From Pustulibacterium marinum (lineage in GTDB: Bacteria; Bacteroidota; Bacteroidia; Flavobacteriales; Flavobacteriaceae), in NCBI RefSeq assembly GCF_900116665.1, contig NZ_FPBK01000003.1:151306-215305 (forward strand): a stretch of DNA of 64,000 nt, given 5' to 3'. Position numbers and translations under genes: made by a program. Of the stretch, positions 43,908-53,582 are shown piece by piece (the first letter of the stretch is position 1; every line of letters starts with the position of its first letter). The notes below the pieces were generated by a model that saw only the letters and a list, made by a program, of their open reading frames with translations, made no database searches and had not been told where the DNA came from.

Positions 43908-46880
43908 ATGAAAAAACTACTCTTATGTTTGGCAGTTGTTGCTTCGCAATGGCTTTCCGCACAAGATTACTTCCCTAAGAACGACGGAGTAAAAACTCCA
44001 GAAAACGCCATCACAGCATTTACAAATGCTAAAATTTACGTAACCCCTACCGAAATTATTGAAAACGGTACTTTACTCATTCAAAAAGGAAAAGTAATTG
44101 GTGTTGGTAGCTTAACTATTCCCAAAAATGCTATTACCGTAGATTTGAACGGAAAATACATCTACCCATCTTTTATTGAAGTGTTTTCAGAATTTGGTGT
44201 AGAAAAACCGAAAAGCGCTGCTCGTGGTAGAACTTCACAATACGATGCTACGCGTGAAGGTTTTTACTGGAATGATCATATTCGTCCAGATCAAAAAACC
44301 ATTGATGTTTTTAGCTTTAATGATAAAGATGCCGAAGAACTCATCAAATACGGTTTTGGTGTGGTAAATACTCATTTGAATGACGGAATTATTCAAGGAA
44401 CTAGTGTTTTAGTAGCCTTGAACACCAAGCAAGACAACAATTACAGAATATTAGATCAAAACGCTTCACAGTTTTTGTCGTTCAGTAAAAGTTCACAATC
44501 CAATCAAAATTACCCAACTTCTTTGATGGGTGCCATGGCGTTGATTCGTCAGTTTTATTATGATGCAGATTGGTATGCAAAAGGCAATGCTGAAACCAAA
44601 GATTTGGCTATCGAAGCACAATTGGCTAATAAAACCTTGCCACAATTTTTTGATGCCAAAAGCAGAAAAAACAGTGTTAGAGCAGACAAAATTGCCAACG
44701 AATTTGGTATCAACTACATTTTAAAAGGTGGCGGAGATGAATATGCTCGAATCGATGAAGTCATCGCTGCCAATGCCAAGTATGTAATTCCGTTAGATTT
44801 TCCTGATGCGTATGATGTAACCGATCCGTACATGGCTTCAAAAGTAGCATTGTCAGACATGTTGTATTGGAATCAAGCTCCGACCAATGCAAAAGTATTG
44901 GCTGAAAACGGAGTAACATTTGCTTTGACTTCTTCAGAAAATAAAAAACTAAAAGATTTTCAAGAAAATTTATTGAAAGCTATTGAATACGGTTTAGACG
45001 AAACCAAAGCTTTGGAAGCCTTAACCACGATTCCGGCAAGTTTACTAGGAAAAACAGACATCGGAACTTTGAAAAAAGGAAGTTATGCTAACTTTTTAAT
45101 CACTTCCGGACCTGTTTTTGACAAAGAAACTACGTTGTATGAAAACTGGGTACAAGGAAATAGAAACTTGCTAGAAAATATGCATACACAAGATATTCGT
45201 GGTACGTATGCAGTAAAAGTTGATGGTGAAATGTACACAATGGACATCAAAGGTAAAATTGAAAAACCATCAATCGAGTTCAAACAAGATTCTACCAAAA
45301 TCAACTCAAAAATTAATTATGATAATGGTTGGGTTCATATTTTTTATAGCCCTGTTTCTGAAAGTGAAACTACAGAATTTGTTCGTTTATCAAGTTTAGT
45401 AAATGGCAACGATTTCAAAGGTTCTGGAACGTTAACTAACGGAAAAGAAATTTCTTGGACCGCTAGAAAAACTGAAGATTTTGAAGCAAAAGAGAAAAAA
45501 GATAAGGAAGAAAAAACACCAGAAGTATTACCTGTAAGTTTCCCTAATATGGCGTATGGTTTTGCTGAAATGCCAAAACAACAAACTATTTTATTCAAGA
45601 ACGCAACGGTTTGGACCAACGAAGCTGATGGTGTTTTAGAAGAAACCGATGTTTTGGTAAAAGATGGAAAAATTGCTCAAATTGGGAAAAATCTTTCTGC
45701 TAAAGGAGCGACTGTTGTAGACGCTACCGGAAAACATTTAACTAGCGGTATCATAGACGAACATTCTCATATCGGTACAGATGCGGTTAATGAAGCCGGA
45801 CAAAATTCTTCAGCAGAAGTTACTATTGAAGATGTAGTTGATCCTGCTGATATCAACCTATATAGAAACTTATCGGGTGGTGTTACTACTATTCAAATTT
45901 TGCACGGTTCAGCCAATCCAATCGGTGGTCGTTCTGCTTTAATCAAACTAAAATGGGGTGGTTCTGCAGATGATATGCTTATTGACAATGCTCCTAAATT
46001 CATCAAATTTGCTTTGGGTGAAAACGTAAAACAAAGCAATTGGGGCGGTGGTCGTTTTCCGCAAAGTCGTATGGGCGTTGAGCAAGTTTTTATTGATTAT
46101 TTCCAAAGAGCAAAAGAATATAATGAAGCTTGGAATACCTATAACGGACTTTCAAAAAGAGAGAAAGCGAAAACAAATGCTCCTCGTTACGATATTGAAC
46201 TAGAAACTATTTCAGAAATCATCAATCAAGAACGCTTTATTACATGTCACTCTTACGTTCAAAGCGAAATCAATATGTTGATGAAAGTTGCAGAACAATT
46301 CAATTTCAACATCAATACGTTTACACACATTTTAGAAGGTTATAAAGTTGCTGATAAAATGAAAGAACACGGTGTGGGCGGTTCTACCTTCTCTGATTGG
46401 TGGGCTTACAAATTTGAAGTAAACGATGCTATTCCGTACAACGCTGCCATTATGCACGATGCTGGAATTACAGTCGCTATAAATTCTGATGATGCTGAAA
46501 TGTCTCGTAGATTGAATCAAGAAGCTGCAAAAACCGTTAAATATGGTGGCATGACCGAAGAAGAAGCTTGGAAAATGGTAACCTTGAATCCTGCTAAATT
46601 ATTGCATTTAGATGATACAATAGGAAGTATAAAAACTGGAAAAGATGCCGATTTGGTATTGTGGAGCGATAATCCGTTATCTATCTACGCGATTGCCGAA
46701 AAAACAATGATTGAAGGTGTTGTGTATTACGATTACGAGCAAATGAAAGCTAAAAAAGTAGAAACTGCTGTTACCAAAAATAAATTGGTAAACATGATGA
46801 TCGATGCTAAAAATAGCGGTATGAAAACTCAAGCTCCTAAGGCTAAAGAGAAAGAATTAATGCATTGTGACACCTTATAA
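43908..46880 (+). CDS. Double-domain amidohydrolase-family protein
   Basis: This is a 990-residue secreted protein (signal peptide ending near LSAQ) with two amidohydrolase halves. The first half (about 30-420) has replaced the metal motif HxH by PSFIEVFSEFG (about residues 87-97) and so probably cannot bind metal. After a variable linker, the second half (about 560-970) keeps SGIIDEHSHIG (HxH, about 614-624), later ITCHSY, FTHILEG and AINSDDAEM, the usual metal ligands. The substrate is unknown; family members include cyclic-amide hydrolases and dipeptidases. It is followed 13 bases later by another amidohydrolase-like gene. A near-match -7 (TATCTTTA, 43875-43882) lies upstream. Confidence 0.9.
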   Translation: MKKLLLCLAVVASQWLSAQDYFPKNDGVKTPENAITAFTNAKIYVTPTEIIENGTLLIQKGKVIGVGSLTIPKNAITVDLNGKYIYPSFIEVFSEFGVEKPKSAARGRTSQYDATREGFYWNDHIRPDQKTIDVFSFNDKDAEELIKYGFGVVNTHLNDGIIQGTSVLVALNTKQDNNYRILDQNASQFLSFSKSSQSNQNYPTSLMGAMALIRQFYYDADWYAKGNAETKDLAIEAQLANKTLPQFFDAKSRKNSVRADKIANEFGINYILKGGGDEYARIDEVIAANAKYVIPLDFPDAYDVTDPYMASKVALSDMLYWNQAPTNAKVLAENGVTFALTSSENKKLKDFQENLLKAIEYGLDETKALEALTTIPASLLGKTDIGTLKKGSYANFLITSGPVFDKETTLYENWVQGNRNLLENMHTQDIRGTYAVKVDGEMYTMDIKGKIEKPSIEFKQDSTKINSKINYDNGWVHIFYSPVSESETTEFVRLSSLVNGNDFKGSGTLTNGKEISWTARKTEDFEAKEKKDKEEKTPEVLPVSFPNMAYGFAEMPKQQTILFKNATVWTNEADGVLEETDVLVKDGKIAQIGKNLSAKGATVVDATGKHLTSGIIDEHSHIGTDAVNEAGQNSSAEVTIEDVVDPADINLYRNLSGGVTTIQILHGSANPIGGRSALIKLKWGGSADDMLIDNAPKFIKFALGENVKQSNWGGGRFPQSRMGVEQVFIDYFQRAKEYNEAWNTYNGLSKREKAKTNAPRYDIELETISEIINQERFITCHSYVQSEINMLMKVAEQFNFNINTFTHILEGYKVADKMKEHGVGGSTFSDWWAYKFEVNDAIPYNAAIMHDAGITVAINSDDAEMSRRLNQEAAKTVKYGGMTEEEAWKMVTLNPAKLLHLDDTIGSIKTGKDADLVLWSDNPLSIYAIAEKTMIEGVVYYDYEQMKAKKVETAVTKNKLVNMMIDAKNSGMKTQAPKAKEKELMHCDTL

Positions 46881-46893
46881 TTTACACAGAAAA

Positions 46894-48204
46894 ATGAAAA
46901 AAATAGTATATACTTTTTTATGTATGCTGACAGGTTTAAGCGTGTTGCAAGCACAACAAACTCCAGCTGCTAAACAAACCAAAAGCATTCTTATTACTAA
47001 CGCTACCGCACATATTGGAGACGGAAAAGTAATAGAAAATAGTTTTATTGGGTTCAAAGATGGTAAACTTACGTTGGTTGTAGATGCAACAATTTCTAGA
47101 ATTGATATGACACAATTTGATGAAGTGATTGAAGCCAGCGGAAAACATGTTTATCCAGGCTTTATCGTAGTCAATTCAACCTTAGGTTTGGTAGAGATTG
47201 ATGCGGTAAAAGCTTCTGATGATGAGCGCGAAATTGGGCAAATGAATCCAAACATTCGCAGTTTAATCGCTTACAATACCGAGTCTAAAGTAATAGAAAC
47301 TATGAGACCTAACGGTGTTTTAGCAGGTCAAATTGTTCCGCAAGGCGGTACTATTGCTGGGACATCTTCAGTGGTGCAATTTGACGCGTGGAATTGGGAA
47401 GATGCGGCCATCAAAACAGATGATGCCATTCACATCAACTGGCCAAACAGTTTAAGTCGTGGTCGTTGGTGGATGGGCGAACCCAACACCATCAAAAAGA
47501 ACGAGAAATACGCTGAAAATATCGAAACCTTAAAAACCTATTTTGCCGAGGCGAAAGCATACAATCAAGGCAAGGGTTCAGAAAGAAATCTTCCACTTGA
47601 AGCTATGAAAGGGGTATTTGATAGTTCTCAAAAACTATTTATCCATGCTGATGGACAACGAGAAATTGTAGATGCCATCACCTTTGCAGAAGCTATGGGT
47701 ATCAAGGATATCATTATTGTTGGCGGTGCTGAAGCGACTCCTGTTGCAAACTTTTTAGTTGAGCATAACGTTCCTGTTGTGGTTACACGTCCGCACAGTT
47801 TACCAAGCATGGAAGACATCGATGTTAAGGGTCCGTACAAACTAGCAGCCGATTTGCATGCTAAAGGCGTAAAAGTAACCATTGATCCTGCTGGAGATAT
47901 GGAACGTATGAGCAGTAGAAATTTACCTTTCTATGCAGGAACTGCCGCTGTATACGGAATTGATAAAGAAGAAGCTATAAGTTTAATAACTAAAAATCCT
48001 GCTGAAATTCTTGGTATTGATGATATCATGGGAACCCTGGAAAGCGGTAAAGATGCTACGCTGTTTATTTCTGAAGGAGATGCGTTGGATATGAGAACCA
48101 ACATCATTAGTAAAGCCTTTATTCAAGGTAGAGATATCAGTCTTGAAACCCATCAAACAGAATTGTACCATAGGTATAATGAAAAGATTAATGGTCAACC
48201 CTAA
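46894..48204 (+). CDS. Amidohydrolase-like protein, metal site lost
   Basis: This is a 436-residue secreted protein (signal peptide MKKIVYTFLCMLTGLSVLQAQ); the ATG at 46894 is preferred over the in-frame GTG at 46867 because it restores the signal peptide and avoids overlap with the previous gene. The amidohydrolase frame is clear (ITNATAHIGDGKVIENSFIGFKDG, and the C-terminal NPAEILGIDDIMGTLESGKDATLFIS) but the HxH position reads YPGFIVVNSTLGL, so the metal site is not intact. It may pair with the upstream protein as a non-catalytic partner. Confidence 0.88.
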   Translation: MKKIVYTFLCMLTGLSVLQAQQTPAAKQTKSILITNATAHIGDGKVIENSFIGFKDGKLTLVVDATISRIDMTQFDEVIEASGKHVYPGFIVVNSTLGLVEIDAVKASDDEREIGQMNPNIRSLIAYNTESKVIETMRPNGVLAGQIVPQGGTIAGTSSVVQFDAWNWEDAAIKTDDAIHINWPNSLSRGRWWMGEPNTIKKNEKYAENIETLKTYFAEAKAYNQGKGSERNLPLEAMKGVFDSSQKLFIHADGQREIVDAITFAEAMGIKDIIIVGGAEATPVANFLVEHNVPVVVTRPHSLPSMEDIDVKGPYKLAADLHAKGVKVTIDPAGDMERMSSRNLPFYAGTAAVYGIDKEEAISLITKNPAEILGIDDIMGTLESGKDATLFISEGDALDMRTNIISKAFIQGRDISLETHQTELYHRYNEKINGQP

Positions 48205-48225
48205 AAAACAATATTTTTAGATATG

Positions 48226-48254
48226 AAAGCGAGCCTTAACAGCTCGCTTTTTTT
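48226..48254 (+). terminator. Rho-independent terminator
   Basis: A 9-bp GC-rich stem (48226-48234 with 48242-48250) is followed by a T run. It ends the amidohydrolase pair. Confidence 0.85.
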
Positions 48255-48257
48255 AAT

Positions 48258-48265
48258 TATTTTTG
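48258..48265 (+). promoter_or_regulatory. -7 element (TATTTTTG) for RNA methyltransferase gene
   Basis: An exact TAnnTTTG 16 bases before the GTG start at 48282; the leader would be about ten bases. Confidence 0.6.
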
Positions 48266-48281
48266 CCAAAAATCAAGTCTA

Positions 48282-49085
48282 GTGAAAGTTATTTCGAGTA
48301 CTCAAAATCCGTTGATTAAAAACATACTGCAACTCAAAGAAAAGTCGCGTTTACGCAAAAAGACCAATACGTTTGTGTTAGAAGGGCAACGCGAAATTAT
48401 GTTAGCATTGAAAGGTGGTTATACATTGGAAACACTCCTCTTCTACCCAGATATCTGCAGTGAAACAGAAGTACAAGACTTCATAGGAGATTACTCTTCC
48501 AGACCAGAAATTATTGAAGTTTCAAAAGACGTATATCAAAAAATTGCTTATCGTGAAACTACTGAAGGCATTGTGGCTATTGCCAAAACCAAATCACTTG
48601 ATTTAGAAAATTTAGCTTTCAAAAGAGAAAACCCACTAATTCTTGTAGCAGAAGCTCCTGAAAAACCGGGAAATATTGGTGCTTTGTTACGTACTGCCGA
48701 CGCTGCCAATTTAGATGCTGTGATTATCGCCAACCCAAAAACAGACATGTATAACCCAAACATCATTCGCTCTAGCGTGGGTTGTGTGTTTACCAACAAT
48801 ATTGCAACGGGTTCTACGTCGGAAATCATTGAATTTCTAAAATCGAAAAACATTGCTATCAATTGTGCTGCGTTAACCGCTTCAATTCCGTATCAAACCC
48901 AAGATTTCACGCAAGCTTCAGCAGTTGTGGTTGGTACCGAAGCTACTGGTTTAAGTGATGAATGGTTGAACAATTCCACACAAAACATCATCATTCCAAT
49001 GCAAGGCGAAATCGATTCTATGAATGTTTCCGTTGCTGCTGCTATTGTTATTTTTGAAGCGAAAAGACAACGAGACTTTAATTAG
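48282..49085 (+). CDS. TrmH/SpoU-family RNA 2'-O-methyltransferase
   Basis: This is a 267-residue RNA methyltransferase of the SPOUT class. The N-terminal substrate-binding domain (about 1-95) starts VISSTQNPLIKNILQLKEKSRLRKK and FVLEGQREI; the SpoU domain has VAEAPEKPGNIGALLRTADAA, NPNIIRSSVGCVF, VVVGTEATGLSDEW and IPMQGEIDSMNVSVAAAI, which form the knotted AdoMet site. The target (rRNA or tRNA position) cannot be read. The start is GTG at 48282. Confidence 0.93.
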   Translation: MKVISSTQNPLIKNILQLKEKSRLRKKTNTFVLEGQREIMLALKGGYTLETLLFYPDICSETEVQDFIGDYSSRPEIIEVSKDVYQKIAYRETTEGIVAIAKTKSLDLENLAFKRENPLILVAEAPEKPGNIGALLRTADAANLDAVIIANPKTDMYNPNIIRSSVGCVFTNNIATGSTSEIIEFLKSKNIAINCAALTASIPYQTQDFTQASAVVVGTEATGLSDEWLNNSTQNIIIPMQGEIDSMNVSVAAAIVIFEAKRQRDFN

Positions 49086-49110
49086 TAGTGAATAATGATT
49101 GATTAATAAT
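49081..49110. repeat. Left inverted repeat flanking four-helix-bundle gene
   Basis: This 30-base stretch overlaps the stop of the methyltransferase gene. Its reverse complement matches the sequence at 49492-49514 for 10 bases without mismatch, then continues with TCATTA and CTAAT shared around a 7-base gap. See the partner and the findings. Confidence 0.5.
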
Positions 49111-49115
49111 ATTGA

Positions 49116-49469
49116 ATGGAAAATCCGAAAGAAAATATCATCGTAACAAAAAGTTATCAATTTGCCATTCATATTGTAGAACTATGCAAAACACTTCAGG
49201 AAAATAAAGAGTATACGCTTTCCAAACAACTTTTAAAATCGGGGACATCCATTGGTGCAAATGTTGAAGAAGCAGTTGGTGGTATTTCTAAAAAAGATTT
49301 TAGAGCAAAAATGTCCATTGCCTATAAAGAAGCTAGAGAAAGCCATTATTGGTTACGAATTTTAAAAGATACAAGCTACATTTCAAAAGAAAAATTTGAT
49401 GCGCTTGAAATCGAATTACTTCCCATTTTAAAAATATTATATCGTATTATTGAAACCAGTAAAAGTTAA
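49116..49469 (+). CDS. Four-helix-bundle protein (23S rRNA intervening-sequence type)
   Basis: This is a 117-residue all-helical protein of the family first found in 23S rRNA intervening sequences. Diagnostic blocks are SYQFAIHIVELCKTL, LSKQLLKSGTSIGANVEEA, SKKDFRAKMSIAYKEARESHYWLRIL and LKILYRIIETSKS. The conserved S-I-G-A-N-x-E-E-A helix is present. The function of the family is not known. The gene is inserted between a methyltransferase and an M48 protease and is flanked by inverted repeats. Confidence 0.93.
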   Translation: MENPKENIIVTKSYQFAIHIVELCKTLQENKEYTLSKQLLKSGTSIGANVEEAVGGISKKDFRAKMSIAYKEARESHYWLRILKDTSYISKEKFDALEIELLPILKILYRIIETSKS

Positions 49470-49491
49470 TGGAATTCATCAAACATGAACC

Positions 49492-49514
49492 ATTATTAAT
49501 CCTTCATTACTAAT
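49492..49514. repeat. Right inverted repeat flanking four-helix-bundle gene
   Basis: This sequence (ATTATTAATCCTTCATTACTAAT, 23 bases in two parts: 49492-49501 and 49502-49514) is the inverted partner of 49081-49110. It is followed by an AT-rich tract with TAATTAATTATTAATTA. Confidence 0.5.
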
Positions 49515-49551
49515 AATTAATTATTAATTACCAACTCCTAATTATTACAAT

Positions 49552-50784
49552 TTGAACGCACAATTACTATTTTATATCATCATCGGACTTTTAGTGTTAG
49601 ACTTTATTGTAGACGGAATTTTAGATTCGCTCAACGCTAAAAAATACGATGACCCAATTCCAGCTGAATTAAGCGATGTATATGACGAAGCTGAATACAT
49701 AAAATCTCAAGAGTACAAAAAAACACGCCATAAATTCAGTTCCATCACAGGAAGTATTTCGTTTATAGCAACCTTATGTTTTTTCATTTTTGGTGGATTT
49801 GAATTTGTAGATCAACTAGCGAGAAGCATCTCAGATAATGAAATTATCATCGCCTTAATTTTCTTCGGAATCATTATGTTAGTAAGCGATATTTTATCTA
49901 CTCCTTTCTCGTATTACAGCACTTTTGTAATCGAAGAAAAATTTGGTTTCAACAAATCAACCAAAAAGACTTTCTTTTTAGACAAACTCAAAGGTTGGTT
50001 GATGGGAGCTATTATAGGTGGCGGCATTTTGGCTTTGATTATTTGGTTTTATCAATTTACAGGCAGTAACTTTTGGTTATATGCTTGGGCTTTGGTAGCG
50101 GTTTTCAGTTTGTTTATGAATATGTTTTATTCCAAATTAATCGTTCCGCTTTTCAACAAACAAACACCTTTGGAAGAAGGCGAATTGAAACAAGCCATTA
50201 CAGCTTACGCCACCAAAGTTGGATTTAAACTTGATGCCATTTATGTGATTGATGGTTCAAAACGTTCTACTAAAGCAAACGCGTATTTTTCAGGTTTTGG
50301 AGCTACCAAAAGAATTACCTTGTTCGATACCTTGATCAATGATTTAACCACCGAAGAAATTGTAGCAGTATTAGCTCATGAAGTAGGTCATTACAAGAAA
50401 AATCACATCATTTTCAATTTGATTACTTCAATTCTTTTGACGGGTTTCACCTTATATATTCTTTCATTATTCATTAACGAACCCATACTTTCCGAAGCTA
50501 TGGGTGTATCTACACCAAGTTTTCATATTGGTTTAATTGCTTTTGGAATTTTGTACAGTCCAATTTCAGAAATCACTGGACTCATCATGAATATTTTTTC
50601 AAGAAAATTTGAATACCAAGCCGATAATTACGCTAAAGAAACGTATGCCGCAGCTCCATTAATTACATCACTTAAAAAGCTATCTAAAAATAGTTTAAGC
50701 AATTTAACCCCGCATAAAGCATACGTTTTTGTACACTATTCACACCCAACATTGTTGCAACGTTTTAAAAACTTGATGGCCTAA
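49552..50784 (+). CDS. M48-family metallopeptidase (Ste24/CAAX protease-like)
   Basis: This is a 410-residue integral membrane protease with about six to seven membrane segments. The zinc motif is HEVGHYKKNH, with the third ligand in EYQADNYA; the CAAX-protease-like N-terminal domain is present. The start is TTG at 49552, the first in-frame start before the first membrane segment. Related enzymes act in membrane-protein quality control. The gene directly follows the right inverted repeat. Confidence 0.9.
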   Translation: MNAQLLFYIIIGLLVLDFIVDGILDSLNAKKYDDPIPAELSDVYDEAEYIKSQEYKKTRHKFSSITGSISFIATLCFFIFGGFEFVDQLARSISDNEIIIALIFFGIIMLVSDILSTPFSYYSTFVIEEKFGFNKSTKKTFFLDKLKGWLMGAIIGGGILALIIWFYQFTGSNFWLYAWALVAVFSLFMNMFYSKLIVPLFNKQTPLEEGELKQAITAYATKVGFKLDAIYVIDGSKRSTKANAYFSGFGATKRITLFDTLINDLTTEEIVAVLAHEVGHYKKNHIIFNLITSILLTGFTLYILSLFINEPILSEAMGVSTPSFHIGLIAFGILYSPISEITGLIMNIFSRKFEYQADNYAKETYAAAPLITSLKKLSKNSLSNLTPHKAYVFVHYSHPTLLQRFKNLMA

Positions 50785-50788
50785 AAAA

Positions 50789-50819
50789 TTTGCATGAACC
50801 AAAGTTTGTGCTAATTTTA
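50789..50819 (+). promoter_or_regulatory. Promoter of rel/spoT gene
   Basis: TTTG (50789-50792), a 19-base spacer and TAATTTTA (50812-50819) fit the -33/-7 pattern with one mismatch in the last base. Confidence 0.55.
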
Positions 50820-50846
50820 TAATAATACAGCCCTGAAAAACTCACT

Positions 50847-53054
50847 ATGGCAATAATAGACACAGAACAGGAGAACAAGGCAATTGCCCGCGAGTACAAA
50901 GAACTACTTCGCATTAGTTATCAATTCCTTTCCGATGAAGATAAAAAACTCATTCGGTTAGCATTTGACACGGCCGTTGATGCCCACAAAGAACAGCGTA
51001 GAAAAAGTGGCGAAGCGTATATATTTCATCCAATTGGGGTAGCAAAAATTGTGGCTTCGGAAATTGGTTTAGATGCCACCGCTATTGCTGCTGCTTTACT
51101 GCATGATGTTGTTGAAGATACTCCGTATACGTTGGAAGATATGGAACGGATTTTTAATCCTACCATTGCACGCATTGTAGACGGATTGACCAAAATATCG
51201 AGTTTAAGTAAAGACAACGACGTATCGTTACAAGCAGAAAATTTTAGAAAAATGCTGCTAACCATGAACGATGACGTTAGAGTGATTCTGACAAAAATTG
51301 CCGACCGTTTGCACAACATGCAAACCATGGATTCTATGCCACCACATAAGCAAGAGAAAATTGCTTCGGAAACCTTGTATATTTACGCTCCGTTGGCACA
51401 CAGAATTGGGTTGTATAACATAAAATCGGAGTTAGAAGATTTAGGTTTGAAATATACCGAACCTAAAATGTTCAACCAGATTTTAAGTAAAATTGAAGAA
51501 AGTAAAGAAGATCAAAAAGCCTATATTGAATCGTTTTCTAATGTAATCAAAGAAAGCCTTGATAAAGAAGGATTACACTATAACATTAAAGGACGATCAA
51601 AATCTATTTTCTCTATCCGAAGAAAAATGAAAGCCCAAAACGTATCTTACGAAGAGGTGTATGATAAGTTTGCTATTAGAATCATTTACAAATCGGATGC
51701 AGCGAATGAAAAATTCCTAGCTTGGAAAATTTACTCCATTGTTACAGATCACTTTCGCCCAAATCCGGTACGTTTACGCGATTGGATTTCTTCACCAAAA
51801 TCAACGGGTTACGAAGCCTTACACATTACAGTAATGGGGCCAAAAGGTCGTTGGGTTGAAGTACAAATTCGTAGTGAACGCATGCACGAAATTGCCGAAA
51901 AAGGTTATGCTGCGCATTTTAAATACAAACACGGAGACCAGCAAGAACAAGGTTTAGACGTTTGGCTAAACCGTTTGCAAGATGCTTTGGAAGGCTCGGA
52001 AAGCAGTGCCATTGATTTTGTAGAGGAGTTTAAATTCAATTTATATTCTAAAGAAATTTTTGTGTTTACTCCAAACGGAGAATTAAAATCGTTACCAAAA
52101 GGAGCTACACCTTTAGATTTTGCATTTAGTATTCACACAGAAATTGGTGTACATACACGGGGCGCCAAGGTAAACGGAAAATTAGTTCCGCTAAGTCATA
52201 AACTAAAAAGTGGAGATCAGGTAGAAATTATCACTTCAGAATCTGCAAAACCAACAGTGACTTGGTTAGATTATGCCACTACTGCCCGGGCTCGTTCTCG
52301 TATTAAATCTTCTTTAAAAGAAGAGAAAAAAGTTATAGCTGAAGACGGTAAAGAAATCCTTCGTAGAAAATTAAAGCAACTCAAGATCACATTCAATGAA
52401 AACATTGTAAACGAGTTGGTTGTTTATTTTAAACTTAAAACAAGTTTAGATTTATTTTATCGCGTAGGTGTAGGTACTATTGACAACCAACAATTGAAAG
52501 AGTATGCCAATAGCCGCAGCAACATGTTTGTAAACTTCTTCAAAAATAAAATTAGAAGACCCAATCATCCTTCAGAAGATCTTCACAAGGAAGAAATCAC
52601 CACTAAATACGACATGCTTGTCTTTGGTAAAGAAGAAGAAAAATTGGAATATAAACTTGCCAATTGCTGTAACCCGATACCTGGTGACAATGTTTTTGGA
52701 TTTTTGACGATTAATGAAGGTATAAAGGTTCATAAAAAAACATGTCCAAATGCACTTTCGTTACAATCTAATTATGCTTACAGAATTTTACCAGCAAAAT
52801 GGATAGATTCTACTCAGCAAGAACATACAGCAGTAATTAGACTTACAGGTATAGATCATCTTGGATTAGTGAGCGATGTTACAAAAGTCATTTCAGATAA
52901 CATGCATGTGAATATGAAAAGCATCAGCTTTGATACCGATGATGGAATTTTTTCTGGAAAGATCACGCTCTCAGTAAAAAACAGAGCTATGCTAAAAAAA
53001 TTAATAGAAAAATTAAAAGGAATAAATGGTATCGATAAAGTTACCAGAATGTAA
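50847..53054 (+). CDS. Bifunctional (p)ppGpp synthetase/hydrolase (RelA/SpoT)
   Basis: This is a 735-residue long RSH protein that makes and degrades (p)ppGpp in the stringent response. Order: HD hydrolase domain (about 45-200; [25 protein letters not shown]), synthetase domain (about 250-370; [33 protein letters not shown]), TGS (about 400-460; [22 protein letters not shown]), the helical region, and ACT (about 665-735). Both active sites look intact. It is probably the single long RSH of this genome. Confidence 0.96.
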   Translation: MAIIDTEQENKAIAREYKELLRISYQFLSDEDKKLIRLAFDTAVDAHKEQRRKSGEAYIFHPIGVAKIVASEIGLDATAIAAALLHDVVEDTPYTLEDMERIFNPTIARIVDGLTKISSLSKDNDVSLQAENFRKMLLTMNDDVRVILTKIADRLHNMQTMDSMPPHKQEKIASETLYIYAPLAHRIGLYNIKSELEDLGLKYTEPKMFNQILSKIEESKEDQKAYIESFSNVIKESLDKEGLHYNIKGRSKSIFSIRRKMKAQNVSYEEVYDKFAIRIIYKSDAANEKFLAWKIYSIVTDHFRPNPVRLRDWISSPKSTGYEALHITVMGPKGRWVEVQIRSERMHEIAEKGYAAHFKYKHGDQQEQGLDVWLNRLQDALEGSESSAIDFVEEFKFNLYSKEIFVFTPNGELKSLPKGATPLDFAFSIHTEIGVHTRGAKVNGKLVPLSHKLKSGDQVEIITSESAKPTVTWLDYATTARARSRIKSSLKEEKKVIAEDGKEILRRKLKQLKITFNENIVNELVVYFKLKTSLDLFYRVGVGTIDNQQLKEYANSRSNMFVNFFKNKIRRPNHPSEDLHKEEITTKYDMLVFGKEEEKLEYKLANCCNPIPGDNVFGFLTINEGIKVHKKTCPNALSLQSNYAYRILPAKWIDSTQQEHTAVIRLTGIDHLGLVSDVTKVISDNMHVNMKSISFDTDDGIFSGKITLSVKNRAMLKKLIEKLKGINGIDKVTRM

Positions 53055-53083
53055 AATATACTTTTCAGATACAAATAATAAAC

Positions 53084-53097
53084 ACTACTTTTGTAGT
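53084..53097. promoter_or_regulatory. Palindrome ACTAC-TTTT-GTAGT overlapping Fur-family promoter
   Basis: Five-base arms (53084-53088 and 53093-53097) flank TTTT and overlap the exact -7 element TACTTTTG (53086-53093). It lies 23 bases before the Fur-family ATG and is a candidate operator for autoregulation. Confidence 0.5.
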
Positions 53098-53119
53098 TTG
53101 GAATTTTGAGGCAAGTATC

Positions 53120-53566
53120 ATGGCAAATGAAAAAAACCAAGAGATCGTAAAAAATGTTTTTACGAAGTATTTAGAAGAAAAAGGACATCGTAAAACTCCT
53201 GAGCGCTACGCGATTCTTCAGGAAATTTATGATAATGATGAGCATTTTGATATAGAATCACTCTACATCAAAATGAAAAATAAAAACTATCGTGTAAGTA
53301 GAGCAACGCTTTACAACACCATAGAACTTCTATTGGAATGTGGTTTGGTGCGTAAACACCAATTTGGGCAAAATCAAGCTCATTATGAAAAATCATACTT
53401 TGATAAGCAACACGACCACGTAATTTTGACAGATACTGGTGAGGTGATGGAATTTTGTGACCCAAGAATCCAGAGCATCAAAAAAACAATCGAAGAGGTT
53501 TTTAATATCAAAATTCACAACCATTCGCTATACTTCTACGGAACAAAAGAAGAAACTGAATCATAA
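53120..53566 (+). CDS. Fur/PerR-family regulator without the zinc CxxC
   Basis: This is a 148-residue Fur-superfamily protein. The winged helix (about 18-90) shows [36 protein letters not shown] and the C-terminal part has [20 protein letters not shown], where the usual CxxC reads TDTG, so the structural zinc site with two cysteines is lost. Regulatory metal ligands H-x-H and the later H-N-H are present. It probably controls iron, zinc or peroxide genes. The stop is followed 16 bases later by purA. Confidence 0.9.
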   Translation: MANEKNQEIVKNVFTKYLEEKGHRKTPERYAILQEIYDNDEHFDIESLYIKMKNKNYRVSRATLYNTIELLLECGLVRKHQFGQNQAHYEKSYFDKQHDHVILTDTGEVMEFCDPRIQSIKKTIEEVFNIKIHNHSLYFYGTKEETES

Positions 53567-53582
53567 CACAACATATATTAAA

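Noticed and set aside
49116-49469. Intervening sequence inside an rRNA gene
   Set aside because: No rRNA sequence flanks the four-helix-bundle gene; neighbours are protein genes.
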